From CAYLJJ01 sp964384025 (GTDB lineage: Bacteria > Myxococcota_A > Bradymonadia > UBA7976 > UBA1532), in the NCBI GenBank assembly GCA_964384025.1, contig CAYLJJ010000021.1, positions 6,570 to 70,569 on the forward strand: a stretch of 64,000 nucleotides of DNA, read 5' to 3'. The notes beneath the pieces are model-generated. The model did not search any database. It saw only the letters and a list, made by a program, of their open reading frames with translations, and had not been told where the DNA came from. Numbering within the stretch: the first letter of the stretch is position 1; every line of letters starts with the position of its first letter. A program made the translations under genes and the position numbers. This document shows positions 45,492-55,300 of this stretch, piece by piece.

Positions 45492-46094
45492 TCAGAGGGC
45501 TTCATCGAGGCCCAATATACAATCTGAGGGCTGAAGACTCTCACGGATCTGCGCTCGCGCCTCCAAGCTTAGATCGTTTTCTGCCAGAGAGAGGCTCTCC
45601 AGGCCCCAAAGGCGAGGGCTCAGGAGGCGCTCAACGCTCTCATCTGTGAGCCCCACTCCATTCAGCGAGAGCTGGCGGAGAGTTTGAAGTTGGGGGCTCT
45701 CAAGGATGATCTTTAGGCCCTCATCTCCTAAAGGATTTTCGCTCAGGTTGAGATCAGAGAGCAGACCTGACTTTAAGATCCTGAGCAGGCCCTTGAGCCC
45801 CTGAGGGCTGAGCCCTGTCCGAGCCAAGTTGAGGCGTTGAAGCGAAGCAAAATAAGGCTGAGCGCCGATCAGCTCTGCGCCCATGTCTCCCAGGGGATTG
45901 CCCTCTAAGGAGAGGCTCAGCGGGACCCCTAAAGGATGCTCAGAGAGGGCCTCAAGGCTGGCTGCGCTGAGGAGGTTATCATCAAAATATAGTTCACACA
46001 GCGCCCCAGGGAGGCTGAGGTCTTGGAGCCAATCTAGAAAATCCTCATCGCTCCAGCCCAGATCTTTAATCCGCAATCTTGTAGTAGCCGCCAT
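45492..46094 (-). CDS. Leucine-rich repeat protein (ribonuclease-inhibitor type)
   Basis: 200 aa, cytoplasmic. At least five LRR units are visible (SLQRLNLARTGLSPQGLKGL, LLSDLNLSENPLGDEGLKII, TLRQLSLNGVGLTDESVERL, GLESLSLAENDLSLEARAQI). The N-terminal 30 residues are a short cap (RIKDLGWSDEDFLDWLQ). Such horseshoe folds mediate protein-protein contacts. It is the first gene of the operon with the two Cys-cluster proteins, so it may act with them. No catalytic part. Confidence 0.85.
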   Translation of the reverse strand: MAATTRLRIKDLGWSDEDFLDWLQDLSLPGALCELYFDDNLLSAASLEALSEHPLGVPLSLSLEGNPLGDMGAELIGAQPYFASLQRLNLARTGLSPQGLKGLLRILKSGLLSDLNLSENPLGDEGLKIILESPQLQTLRQLSLNGVGLTDESVERLLSPRLWGLESLSLAENDLSLEARAQIRESLQPSDCILGLDEAL

Positions 46095-46204
46095 CTTTAT
46101 TCCTCTCTGAAGCTTCGCGATTTTATCCCAGCGCGTTGAGCGCTCTGAGACTGTTCATAGCCTTTCCCCGATAGATCTTGGCAGGGGAAGGCGTTGGGGT
46201 CGAG

Positions 46205-46342
46205 GTGGATGTGGTCACTGAGGCGCTGGCTCCTGCCTCAGCTCGACAAACACAGCCGTTTGGACCTCGTCTTGGTGGGCGGATAGGGCGCGTCAAGGGG
46301 GCAACCCTCTATATAGAGCACGTCTTAGATCAGCTCAGCTGA
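46205..46342 (+). pseudogene. 3-prime gene fragment ending in the 27-bp site
   Basis: A plus-strand frame reads VDVVTEALAPASARQTQPFG, PRLGGRIGRVKGATLYIE and HVLDQLS to a stop at 46342. It looks like a protein tail (GC-rich, no start) but I cannot identify it. It ends inside the repeated site in the same register as the PLP-enzyme fragment at 41240-41416. Confidence 0.35.
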
Positions 46343-46354
46343 TTCTGCTCCAGC
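46328..46354. repeat. 27-bp bidirectional-stop site, copy 2
   Basis: Identical GATCAGCTCAGCTGA core and GCTCCAGC flank to 41402-41428, in the same orientation. The plus-strand fragment at 46205 ends DQLS-stop here and the minus-strand BRCT fragment ends EQNQLS-stop here. Confidence 0.7.
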
Positions 46355-46455
46355 AGCTCGACGAACTCCCCCTCGCTGAGAACCCTGATCCCCAGCTTCT
46401 GTGCCTTGGTCAGCTTGCTGCCCGCCTTGCCCGCGTCGCCCACCACCAGCATCAC
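46330..46455 (-). pseudogene. BRCT-domain C-terminal fragment (LigA-like)
   Basis: The reverse frame reads VMLVVGDAGKAGSKLTKAQK, then LGIRVLSEGEFVELLEQNQ to a stop. The pattern LVVG...GSKLxKAQxLGIxVLxExEFxELL is the second half of a BRCT domain, as at the end of NAD-dependent DNA ligase. No ligase body is present; upstream is transposase debris. It is a truncated remnant. Confidence 0.7.
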
Positions 46456-46487
46456 CCAGCTCCGCGGTACTGGCGTCGGCACCATAG

Positions 46488-46800
46488 GTGCCGGAGCTGG
46501 CTACGCCAGCGAAGCAGGTGACAGTGACGAAGTCGCTGTTGCCGGGAGGACTGCCGGTACGGCAGTGGGTGTTGACGTTACCATGGGGCCTTCGACGCCT
46601 GGTTGGCTTCAACACCGAACTGAGCAGTTCACTGCTGCGAGTGTTTGTCCGCGCCGTCCATCGGCATTTTGGAGAACCTAGCGCTGAAGGTGCTTGTTTC
46701 AGAGCAGTGACGGTGATTCAGCGGTGTTGGTGGAGCGCTCAACTTGAGTGTCTCTGTCGTTACATCGCGTCCTGCCATCGCCCGAGTCGCGGCGCTCATC
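46488..46800 (+). mobile_element. Decayed IS91-family transposase fragment
   Basis: The frame gives LPVRQWVLTLPWGLRRLVGF, NTELSSSLLRVFVRAVHRHF and FRAVTVIQR, the signature of IS91/ISCR-type transposases (VPVRQWVLSLP..LR..LAFD..L...VLRVFVRAV). Shifting register after VIQR (near 46722) gives GGALNLSV, matching the family motif QRFGGALNLNVHFH, but the His pair is lost. N-terminal zinc finger and catalytic Tyr are absent. It is a dead fragment of about 300 bp. Confidence 0.75.
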
Positions 46801-46814
46801 CCCGCACCCGGCAA

Positions 46815-46877
46815 CGGAGGCAACGCCTCCGTCACCTGCTGAACCGCCTTAAGCGGTTCCAGCGGCATTGCCGCTGG
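46815..46877. repeat. Three perfect hairpins in 63 bp
   Basis: CGGAGGC/GCCTCCG (46815-46831, loop AAC), GAACCGC/GCGGTTC (46841-46859, loop CTTAA) and CCAGCGGC/GCCGCTGG (46859-46877, loop ATT) follow directly on the IS91-like fragment. Such clustered stems occur at ends of rolling-circle elements and at recombination sites; the role here is unknown. Confidence 0.7.
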
Positions 46878-46949
46878 ATGAGGAGGCCGCTGGAGGCCCA
46901 GGAAGCGAGGAGAGGGCCGCCGTTGGGGATGGGCTCCTGGGAGAGTGGC

Positions 46950-47000
46950 ACTCAGGAGGTCCCATCCTGTACCCTCTCCCGACAGATGAGCAACGCTCTG
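46950..47000. repeat. Dispersed repeat (partner 33968-34027)
   Basis: Shares CTCAGGAG, CATCC, TGTACC and CCCGACAGATGAGCAAC with 33968-34027 in the same order. The stretch 46878-47590 has no supported gene and carries three other repeat segments. Confidence 0.55.
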
Positions 47001-47314
47001 GGACCCCCAAATGGGAAACAGAGAAAGGATGCTCATCTCCCATGGCGGACGGGCGCCCCTCCCAAAAGCTCTCTCTCGAATTCCTCGAACTGCTCTCCTG
47101 CTTCCTCACCTTGACAACAAAAGTCTCTGGGTTGCGAGATCTTGTAGATTCTTCAGCCCCCCACTCGCCTCAAAATTAAACTCGTGACCTCCTTCCATTG
47201 GTCCCTCTTTTTGGTCGTGGTTTGGTTTAAGCAACCTCCACATACCAAAGGGGGGATCTTCTTCACCTTCTCTCACCTCCATCCGCCATGGCGGACAGGC
47301 ATCCAAAATGAATC

Positions 47315-47338
47315 AACCACCAAATCCGGCAGACTCAG
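47315..47338. repeat. 24-bp dispersed repeat (inverted partner 32676-32699)
   Basis: AACCACCAAATCCGGCAGAC then TCAG; the reverse complement of 32676-32699 differs at one base. Confidence 0.65.
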
Positions 47339-47376
47339 ATTTATCACTGAAGCCATCATCCATCTTACAATGTCAG

Positions 47377-47428
47377 CCGATCGTCATGTCAGGCGCCAAA
47401 GTGCGTAGATGAGAAAAGGTTAAACCTC
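47377..47428. repeat. Dispersed repeat, copy 2 (partner 29431-29480)
   Basis: Same orientation as 29431-29480, sharing CGCCAAAGTG and AAAAGG.TAAACCTC blocks. Confidence 0.6.
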
Positions 47429-47543
47429 GAAGAACATCTCCATCTTCAGCCCATAAGTCTACCGCTGAGTGGATGGCATCCAGCCACGCCCAAATTCCGT
47501 TCGACGCAGAGAGGAGGAGAGGTCTATCTTGGTATGCCAACAG

Positions 47544-47602
47544 TGGAGAAATTTTGAACATCAAACACGCAGGCATATTTTCCGGAGGTTACTTGAAATT
47601 CC
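47544..47602 (+). repeat. Start-codon leader repeat, copy A
   Basis: Matches 38593-38651. It holds GGAGG at 47584, four bases, then TTG at 47593, which I take as the start of the peptidase lipoprotein that follows. Confidence 0.65.
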
Positions 47603-49335
47603 AATCTGTTCGAATTGACAGTTGGTTTCTTGCTGCGTTGATGCTCAGTGCTTGTGCGAGCGTCGATGGCGGAGAGCCTGACCTCGAGATGTCCGAGCCA
47701 GCCATGCCGGCCGAAGTCCAGGTCCTGGACAGCGAGGTGCACTACCTGGGCAGCCGCGACTTCCCGATCCCTGAAACAACCGAGGTTCGGTTAGAGACCG
47801 AGAGGCCCTTCCGCGCCATCGAAATTTTGCTCACGGGCCATACCACGGTCCCTGAACTCGAGTTTCAGCTCGTGGGCGAGGAGGGTGTGGGCCCCTGGCT
47901 GCCCCTACCCGCAAAATCGGTGAACTCCCCTGTCCAGGCGCGCGCCACGGTGGATCTGGATGGGCCAGCGTTGGCCATCGGATTGCGTGGGGTGGAGGCG
48001 CTCGACTTCGCTCGGCTGGAGTTCTTCGCAGGGGCCTACGGGGAGGCTCATATGGGTCACAATGATGATGCCACCCCCGACGAGCTGATCCGAAAGGCCT
48101 CACACGCCAGCCGCTGGGCGCTGCCACCCGCAGTAGCTCAGGCTGGAAATAACCAGCAGGTGACTCGGGTGTCTGCTCGCGGCGGATGCACCGGGAGCCT
48201 GACCGCCGGTGCTCGTGAGTTGGGCAATCATCTGGTGGCGCAGTTCGCCGGCGCGCGACACTTCGGGGGCTACGCCTGTCGCAATATTCGTGGCGGTAGA
48301 GGGCTCTCTGTACACGCGGTGGGGCGCGCACTCGACATCTTCGTCCCGCTGCATGGGGGCGCGGCTGACAATGATCTTGGCGATCCCATCGCCCACTGGC
48401 TCATTCAGAACGCGCAGCACATCGGCGTTCAGCTGATCATCTGGGATCGCAGCATCTGGAACACCTCACGCACGCCTCGGCATCGCGCCTACGGCGGCCA
48501 GCACCCTCATCACGATCACCTCCATGTGGAGATCACCCCAGACGCAGCAGCCCGACGTACACCCTTCTTCCAGGCAAATGGTGGAGGTGGAAGCCCAGTC
48601 CCCGATGCAGATGCCAACGGCAGCAACAACGGCGGTGGTCAGGGGTGGGGAAGCTGCCAGGCCAACGGCGTGCAGGGCAGCTGCTTGCCAACCGCGCAGT
48701 GCCAAGGTGTGCGAACCAGAGGCCTGTGCCCAGGCTCCAATGACATCCAGTGCTGCACCCCCGCCGGTGGAAACGTGGCCGATCCACCACCTCAACCCGC
48801 CGAGCCTCCGCCTCAACCCGCCGATCCTCCGCCTCAACCTGACGAGCCTCTGCCTCAACCTGACGAGCCTCTGCCTCAACCTGACGAGCCTCCGCCTCAA
48901 CCCATTGATCCTCCGCCCAACGATGGCGGTAGGGATGATGATTGGGGTGGCTGCATAGCCAACGGCCAAGTTGGCATCTGCATCTCAACAGGCTCCTGCT
49001 GGGGGGTGAGCACCCCCGGGCTCTGTAGCGGCCCTGCCGATGTGCAGTGCTGCACGGCAGGCAACGGTGATAACGGTGGCGGTGGCAATGACTGGGGAAG
49101 CTGCTGGGCAGGGGGCGAGCAGGGTGAGTGCATCCCTACCGACGATTGCGATGGCAGACACACTTCGAACCTGTGCCCTGGCCCGGCTGACATCCAGTGC
49201 TGCACCTCCCAGAACACCTGGGGTGCCTGTGAAGCCGGCGGTTGGGCAGGTGAATGCATGGATGTAGCCGAGTGTGACAGTGTCAGCACCCCCGGACTGT
49301 GTCCAGGCCCAAACAACATCCAATGCTGTATCTGA
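47593..49335 (+). CDS. Lipoprotein with M15/extensin-like peptidase domain and four Cys modules
   Basis: About 580 aa. Started at TTG 47593 (GGAGG four bases upstream, inside a repeat), the N-terminus KFQSVRIDSWFLAALMLSAC is a lipoprotein signal; no other usable start precedes the lipobox except further up in the repeat (ATG 47473). Residues about 180-320 carry SVHAVGRALDIFVP and HPHHDHLHVEI, the zinc-ligand pattern of M15/extensin-like D,D- or L,D-carboxypeptidases. A Pro/Gln/Glu linker (PPPQPADPPPQPDE) and four 35-aa modules (WGSCQANGVQGSC, GLCPGSNDIQCC) follow. High GC suggests acquisition. The likely action is on peptidoglycan or another cell wall, anchored at the surface. Confidence 0.82.
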   Translation: MKFQSVRIDSWFLAALMLSACASVDGGEPDLEMSEPAMPAEVQVLDSEVHYLGSRDFPIPETTEVRLETERPFRAIEILLTGHTTVPELEFQLVGEEGVGPWLPLPAKSVNSPVQARATVDLDGPALAIGLRGVEALDFARLEFFAGAYGEAHMGHNDDATPDELIRKASHASRWALPPAVAQAGNNQQVTRVSARGGCTGSLTAGARELGNHLVAQFAGARHFGGYACRNIRGGRGLSVHAVGRALDIFVPLHGGAADNDLGDPIAHWLIQNAQHIGVQLIIWDRSIWNTSRTPRHRAYGGQHPHHDHLHVEITPDAAARRTPFFQANGGGGSPVPDADANGSNNGGGQGWGSCQANGVQGSCLPTAQCQGVRTRGLCPGSNDIQCCTPAGGNVADPPPQPAEPPPQPADPPPQPDEPLPQPDEPLPQPDEPPPQPIDPPPNDGGRDDDWGGCIANGQVGICISTGSCWGVSTPGLCSGPADVQCCTAGNGDNGGGGNDWGSCWAGGEQGECIPTDDCDGRHTSNLCPGPADIQCCTSQNTWGACEAGGWAGECMDVAECDSVSTPGLCPGPNNIQCCI

Positions 49336-49342
49336 TCTAAGA

Positions 49343-49370
49343 GTGGGTCTCAGCGGGGAGGCTCACCCAC
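49343..49370. terminator. Hairpin between convergent genes
   Basis: GTGGGT (49343-49348) pairs with ACCCAC (49365-49370) in the 52-bp gap between the converging peptidase and PKD-protein genes. There is no U-tract, so termination is only suggested. Confidence 0.3.
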
Positions 49371-49387
49371 CTTCTATAGGGTGAGGA

Positions 49388-52300
49388 TCAGCGGAGGTAG
49401 AGGCGATCAATGATGATATCAGTGTAGAACTGATAAGTGCAGCTCCCTGCATCTCCAAAGTTGGCCCCATTGCTGTATCCATAGCTGATCAAGCCCTGAG
49501 GGGTCTCTACATATTCGCTCTGCCGTCCCGCGCAACCGCGAATATCATGATCATCGAAGATATAGAGGCTGCTCTCATGATCACCCTCATCTTGAGAGAG
49601 CCGACGGTAGCGATCTGACTCAAACCCAGTCGGCAACCACTCCTGGGCAAAGGCATCGCCTAGACTGTTGAGGTTCTCCTCTAGGCTGTGGGTTCGCGCC
49701 AGCCCCTGTACTGTGACTGCCATCACCTCGCTGATCTGTAGAGTGCCAAGCTGATCTGGGATCCTCTGGAGCAGCATCTGATCCCCACGCTCATCGAAGA
49801 TCTGGGTCCAGCCCCCACCCTCGCTCTCCATGATACAGCGCACTAAAATGGCATCATCTGGAGCACCTCCGTTGGGATCGATGAGATAGAAACCATCTCC
49901 CCAAGAAAGACCATCATTGAGGATCTCCAAGCAGGAGACCTTAAGATCGGCAGCCTCACAGTTGTGGGTCTCAGGGTGGCAAACCTCTCCATCAAGGCAA
50001 GCTCCTGGGACTCCTGGACGACACCCCAAAAGACAGAGACCGCCCCCCTCTGAAAGATGGCAGAAGCGCTCAGCATCGCACTCTTCATCCTGTTCGCAAG
50101 CCCCAGAGCCTTCAGCGAAACTACGGACCCACATCGAGGCCTGAGCAGGTTCAATCGTGCCCGCCTCCTCCAAAGGATAGAAGGGTTGCGCTGAGGCATT
50201 ATTGCAGAAGGTATTGCGGCTGATCTGATCATAGACGCCAAACCAGTTTGAATAGTCCCCCCCAATCCCATTGCAGCCTTCAGTCTCATCATGGGCCAAG
50301 ACCAGAGCGCTCAAGTCGTCAGCCAGGGGTGTACAGTTGGCTGCCCGCAAGCGCTGCATCTCAGCGACAACGCTGGTCCCACCATAGCTCGCCATCGCTT
50401 GATCTCCCTGAAGCCGTAGGGCGCTCCAGCGAGCGTTGTTGAGGGCTTGCTCCTCATGTTCAGGCAGCAACAGTAGGTCACGGTGCGTTATGGGAAGATC
50501 ATGGCTGCGGTTCATAACCAAAAGCCAACCCCCTCCACGACTCTGCATGTCACAGTAGCCCGCGAAAGGATCTTCACCGCCCAAGCCATCTGGATCGATC
50601 ATATAAACTCCACTCTCTGCGAGGGGGTTATTGTCCAAGATGCTGGCGCAGGTGGCTCCCAGGGCCTGGACTTGGCACTCACGGGTGTAGAGGTTACAGC
50701 TCTGCTCTGGACCACAGCTCTCTATCCGACAACCCAATCGGCAACGTTCACCATCACAATAGAAGCCTGGATCGCACTGTTCATCCTCCAGGCAGCTGTT
50801 GGCGGGCGCGCAGGTGTGGGTCACAGGATCACAGATTCCCCCCAAGAAGCAGTTGCTGGGGTTTGTGCGGCAACCTGAGACACACTCTCCAAGGGCTTGC
50901 TCACCAAAGATGTGGCAGTACTTGCCCGATGAACACTCCAGGTCGCTGCTGCATTGTCCATCACGGGGATCTTCAGCTCGAATCTCCCCTTGACGGCAGA
51001 ACCCTGCGACGAGATCACAGTAGGAACTGCGCTCGGGGCAGTCCATATCCGCCACACACTCATAACGGCAGAACAGGCTCTCATCATTGGCAGCGTCCAC
51101 CACGACACAGATGGTCCCATTGTAACAGTCGCCATCTACGTTGCACTGATCGTCGAGGCAATAGTTTGGATAGCTCCTCCAAACATTAAGCTCGGGGAAG
51201 CTGGGCGCCAAGCAGCGATCGTAAATGTCGATCATGAGACACTGCTGCTCTGCAGCGACATAGTAGTTCAGCGCCGCAGCGTCCTCTCGGTTGTCTACAA
51301 AGTCCAGACCGATCCTCTGAACATCTCGCGCCTCCAAACTCAACGCAACGCTGGCCCCGCAGACATGTTCGACGCGGATCATGGAGAGCTCGATGCGGAA
51401 CTTCAAACCCAGAACCAAGCAGCTTTGCCACTCTCTCACCCAAGCCCCATGGATCATGGCAGCGTCCAGATCTCGAGCCAGTTCAGCTGCGAGAATCTCC
51501 AGATCTAAGGCTTGTTCATCGCTGATACACTCACGACCTTCAGGACAGACCACAGAGATGTCTAGAGTCTGAAGGCGGCGGATTTCATTCAGAGAGGCCA
51601 GAGCTTCAGCGATCCGATCCCAGGCTGGAGCAGGATCCAGATCTCCCCCCTGAGCTAAGTAGAGTTGGAGATCTTCCGCCATCTCTTCCAAGGCTACCTC
51701 AAGCTGATCATTGATCTCCTCTGCCGCTGAGGTCCGTGCTACCGGATCAGAGATCTCCGGCATGGGAAAGCCAGCGTAGAGATTACAGCGCGCGATGGCA
51801 TGACGTAGCCAGTAGTAGGCGCTCATCGCCCGTGTCGCAAGATCAACCGCCAAGCCAGGGTTGTTCCTCAGAGTCGATTCAAAGGCTGCGCCAGTATAGA
51901 TCTCATCAAGCAGCTCCAGCTCTTGGCGTGCTTGCAGCATACTGGGGTGCTCCGCCCCAGGGCCTCCCGGCTCAAGGAGGAGGGCTTCAAGACGCTCAAC
52001 TTCTCGTTTCATCTGCCGGGAGAGAGCCCAAAGCTCAAGAGAGAAGTCCTCTCCAAAGTTCTGAGCGTCCCCCAAACGGGTGATGAGAGTCTGCGCGGCC
52101 TGGAGAGATACTCCTCGGCGACCGTAGCGCTCCCCCCAACGACCATTGTCGGTGATCTGCAGTAGAGGAGGGAGGATATTGGTCAGCTGGACCTGTTGAG
52201 GGGTTACAGGAGGGAGGGGGAGTGTGTCTATGCTGATCTGAATGCGTCGATCCAGATAGTCCATCAGCTCAGCGAGGGTGATCTCCCGTACATTGACCTC

Positions 52301-55300
52301 GATCTCCTCTGAAGAGAAGGAGTCCTGGTCTCGGACCACGATTGAGACCCGATAGTGGCTCTCTCCCATTCGAGCCTCTCGGTATTGGAAGCGCTGTGTG
52401 GCTCCCTCTGGATGCTCAAACTCCTCGTTGTCCAGCTCTCCATCCCCATCAAAGTCCCACTCATAGCGGCTGATCTGGTCGGAATCATTGCCCTCAGCGA
52501 CGAGCACAGTAAAGTCCATATAGTCGATCTCGTAGAGATCTGGAGGCGGCTCGATGTGATCTAGGTTGGGGTTGACATCCGCCACCGTGACACGAACAGT
52601 ATCCTCGCTGAAGCTGTCCTCATCGTAGACCCTCAAGACCACGTCATAGTTGCCATTGACCTCATAGGCGTGGATCGGCTGGTTGAGATCAGCACCAGAT
52701 TCATCAAAGACTCCATCTCCATCAAAATCCCACTCATAGAGGCGAACCTCATCTGCCGCAGAGAGCGCACGGCTCCCTGTCCCATCAAAATGCAGCTCGA
52801 TGCCCTGAGAAACAGAGTAGGAGTGGCCTGCATCAGCGATGGGATCGATATCGGTCACGATGACGCTGAATCTCTCCTCATGTTGAGCCCCCAGAGAGTC
52901 ACTCGCCCTGAGTGCACCAGAGAAGATGCCATCTTCCTGGGTATTGAAGGCCTGGAGTTGACCCTCTCCATCGTCAAAGTCACCATCGTCATCCAGATCC
53001 CAGCGGTAGGAGGCGATATGGTCTATCGGTTCGGGCGGAAGGGAGTCACCCCCATCAAGCTGTAGACCGCTGCCCTCAGCTACGAGATAGGTGTTGATGA
53101 AACCCCCATCAGGATGCCGCGCGGGATGATCTGAGGAGATCGAGATCGCTGTGGGGGCGGCGTTGACCCAGAAGCGCCGACTGAAGACACGCTCGTTGCC
53201 ATTGCCACAATCCTGAGCGTTGACCCTGACCACATAGAAGCCTGGAGCGGCGATCAAGCTTTCTTTGACATAGGGCCGAGCAGGAGCCCCATTATGGCTC
53301 AGCTCAGAGTCAGAGAAGAGCACACAGCCCTCGTGAGCTGGCTCCCAACCGACCCGCGCCTCCACCACCAAGCTCTCTTCGGCAGGACCGCTGAAGTTGA
53401 TCTCAGGGGGCTGCGCAATGCGGTAGCTTCGCTCCTCCATGTTTGAGTTTCCGCAAAAATCATTGACCGCCACCCTGAGGGTTCGAACGCAACCCTCCTC
53501 CAACATCTCCTGGTTTAACATCGGTCCTGGATCGATGTTGTCCTCAAAGTGGATATCTGCCTCCTGAGCCTGTTCATAACAAGCTCCCTCAGCGGGTCTC
53601 GCGCCGATGCTGATCACTGGAGCAAGACGATCAAAGAAGAGCAGCCCACCCGCGTTGATGTTAACCTCAGCGCCATCCTCATCACGCAGGATGACGTTCA
53701 GTTCATGGGGGCCATCCGGTAGGGCAGAGACATCAACGTTGACAAACACCTCATTGCCTTCAGCAGTGGCGATAAAGGTCTTGTTCCCCAACTCCTGGAT
53801 CCCTGCGAAGATCGTGGCGGTCACCTGATCCCCTTCAGGATCGCTGACCCTGAGTTGCACCTCCATGTTCTCTTGGTTGATGCAGTCTTCACCCGCCCTG
53901 GGTGCCAAGATCTCGCCTGTAGGGGGCGCTTCAGAGCCCACCTCGACTATCGCTTCAGCTGGCTCTGAGCAGACCCCAAAGCTGTCACAGACGATGAGCT
54001 GGATCACCTGAGCAGTACCTGCGTTCCAGTTGGGGTTGATATACTCCGCCACCGTCGCACCTAAGAAGTCTGCAATCCCATCCCGGTCGATGTCCCAACG
54101 ATACTCGACGATCTCATCGCAGGGATCGTTGGGATCTGAGGAGGCACGACCATCTAGGGCTACTGGAGTCCAGCTGTCATTCAGAGGACCCGTTTGATAG
54201 GGACCCCCAGCGTCAGCGACTGGGGCCAAGTTCTGAACATCAACAATGACCTCAACCAGATCAACGCTGCTCCGACCACTGGCATCGGTGATCCTCAGGC
54301 GTGCGCCGACGTAGATCTCTCCGTTCTCATCAGGGAGGCCCTGGACTGGGCGGCTGAACTGTTCTCCATTGATCGTCTCCCCTTCGATCAACCACTCCAT
54401 ATCGACGATGGCAAAGCCCTCATCCAGGGGACCATCTGTGCTGGAGGTCGCGCCGCTGAACTCTACGACCTGTCGGCAGCCTGCCCGAGCGGGGGTCGCC
54501 ACGGCGCGGGCGATGGGGCCATTGACGATGTTCAGGGTGGCGATGTCGTCGTCGCTGATCCCAAAACGATCTACGACCCTCAAGCGCAGTTCATACTGTC
54601 CTACTTGATCCAGACCCAAAGCTTGAAGCTGAGCCCAGTCGATGGTTGGGTTTCGTTGGATCAGACCAGGCTCAAAGCCTCCATCATTATCCAAATCCCA
54701 CTGATAACTCTGAACACCATCTCCACAGGCTTCATCGAGATCCATGGAGCCAAGGGCGTCTAGAAAGAGATCGTCGCCCAGAGCGATGGTATAAGGTCCA
54801 ACGACCGCTTCACCTTGGCGATATCCTCCCGCCTCCGCTACGGGTGGCCGGTTGCCCTCCAAGATGTTGAGATCCAAAGCGCTGCGTCCAGTCTGTCCCT
54901 GGGTGTCTTCCACCTCCAAGCCCACCCGAATGGGGCCATCAAAGCTGAACTGATCATAGCTGTGGAAGACAAGGGCGCCATTGGCATCGCTATAATCTCC
55001 ATCCCCATCAAGGTCCCAACGCCAATCGCTGATATCTATATCGGGGTGAGGATGGTTTGAGTTTCGAGCGTCAAGGGTGATCTGAACGCCACAGGCGGCG
55101 GGGTTGGGGTTTAAGATGATCTGTGCCACAGGCTGAGCGCTGTAGACCCTGACTGGAGCGCTGTCCTGAGCGCTGCGTCCAGCGTTGTTCTCCACCTCCA
55201 ACCTAACTTCATACTCTCCAGGAGCGTTGATGCCCATGCTGGCCAGATCCTCTGCGCTGATCTCGACAATGCGACCCTCCTGATCACAGAAGATCCCAGT

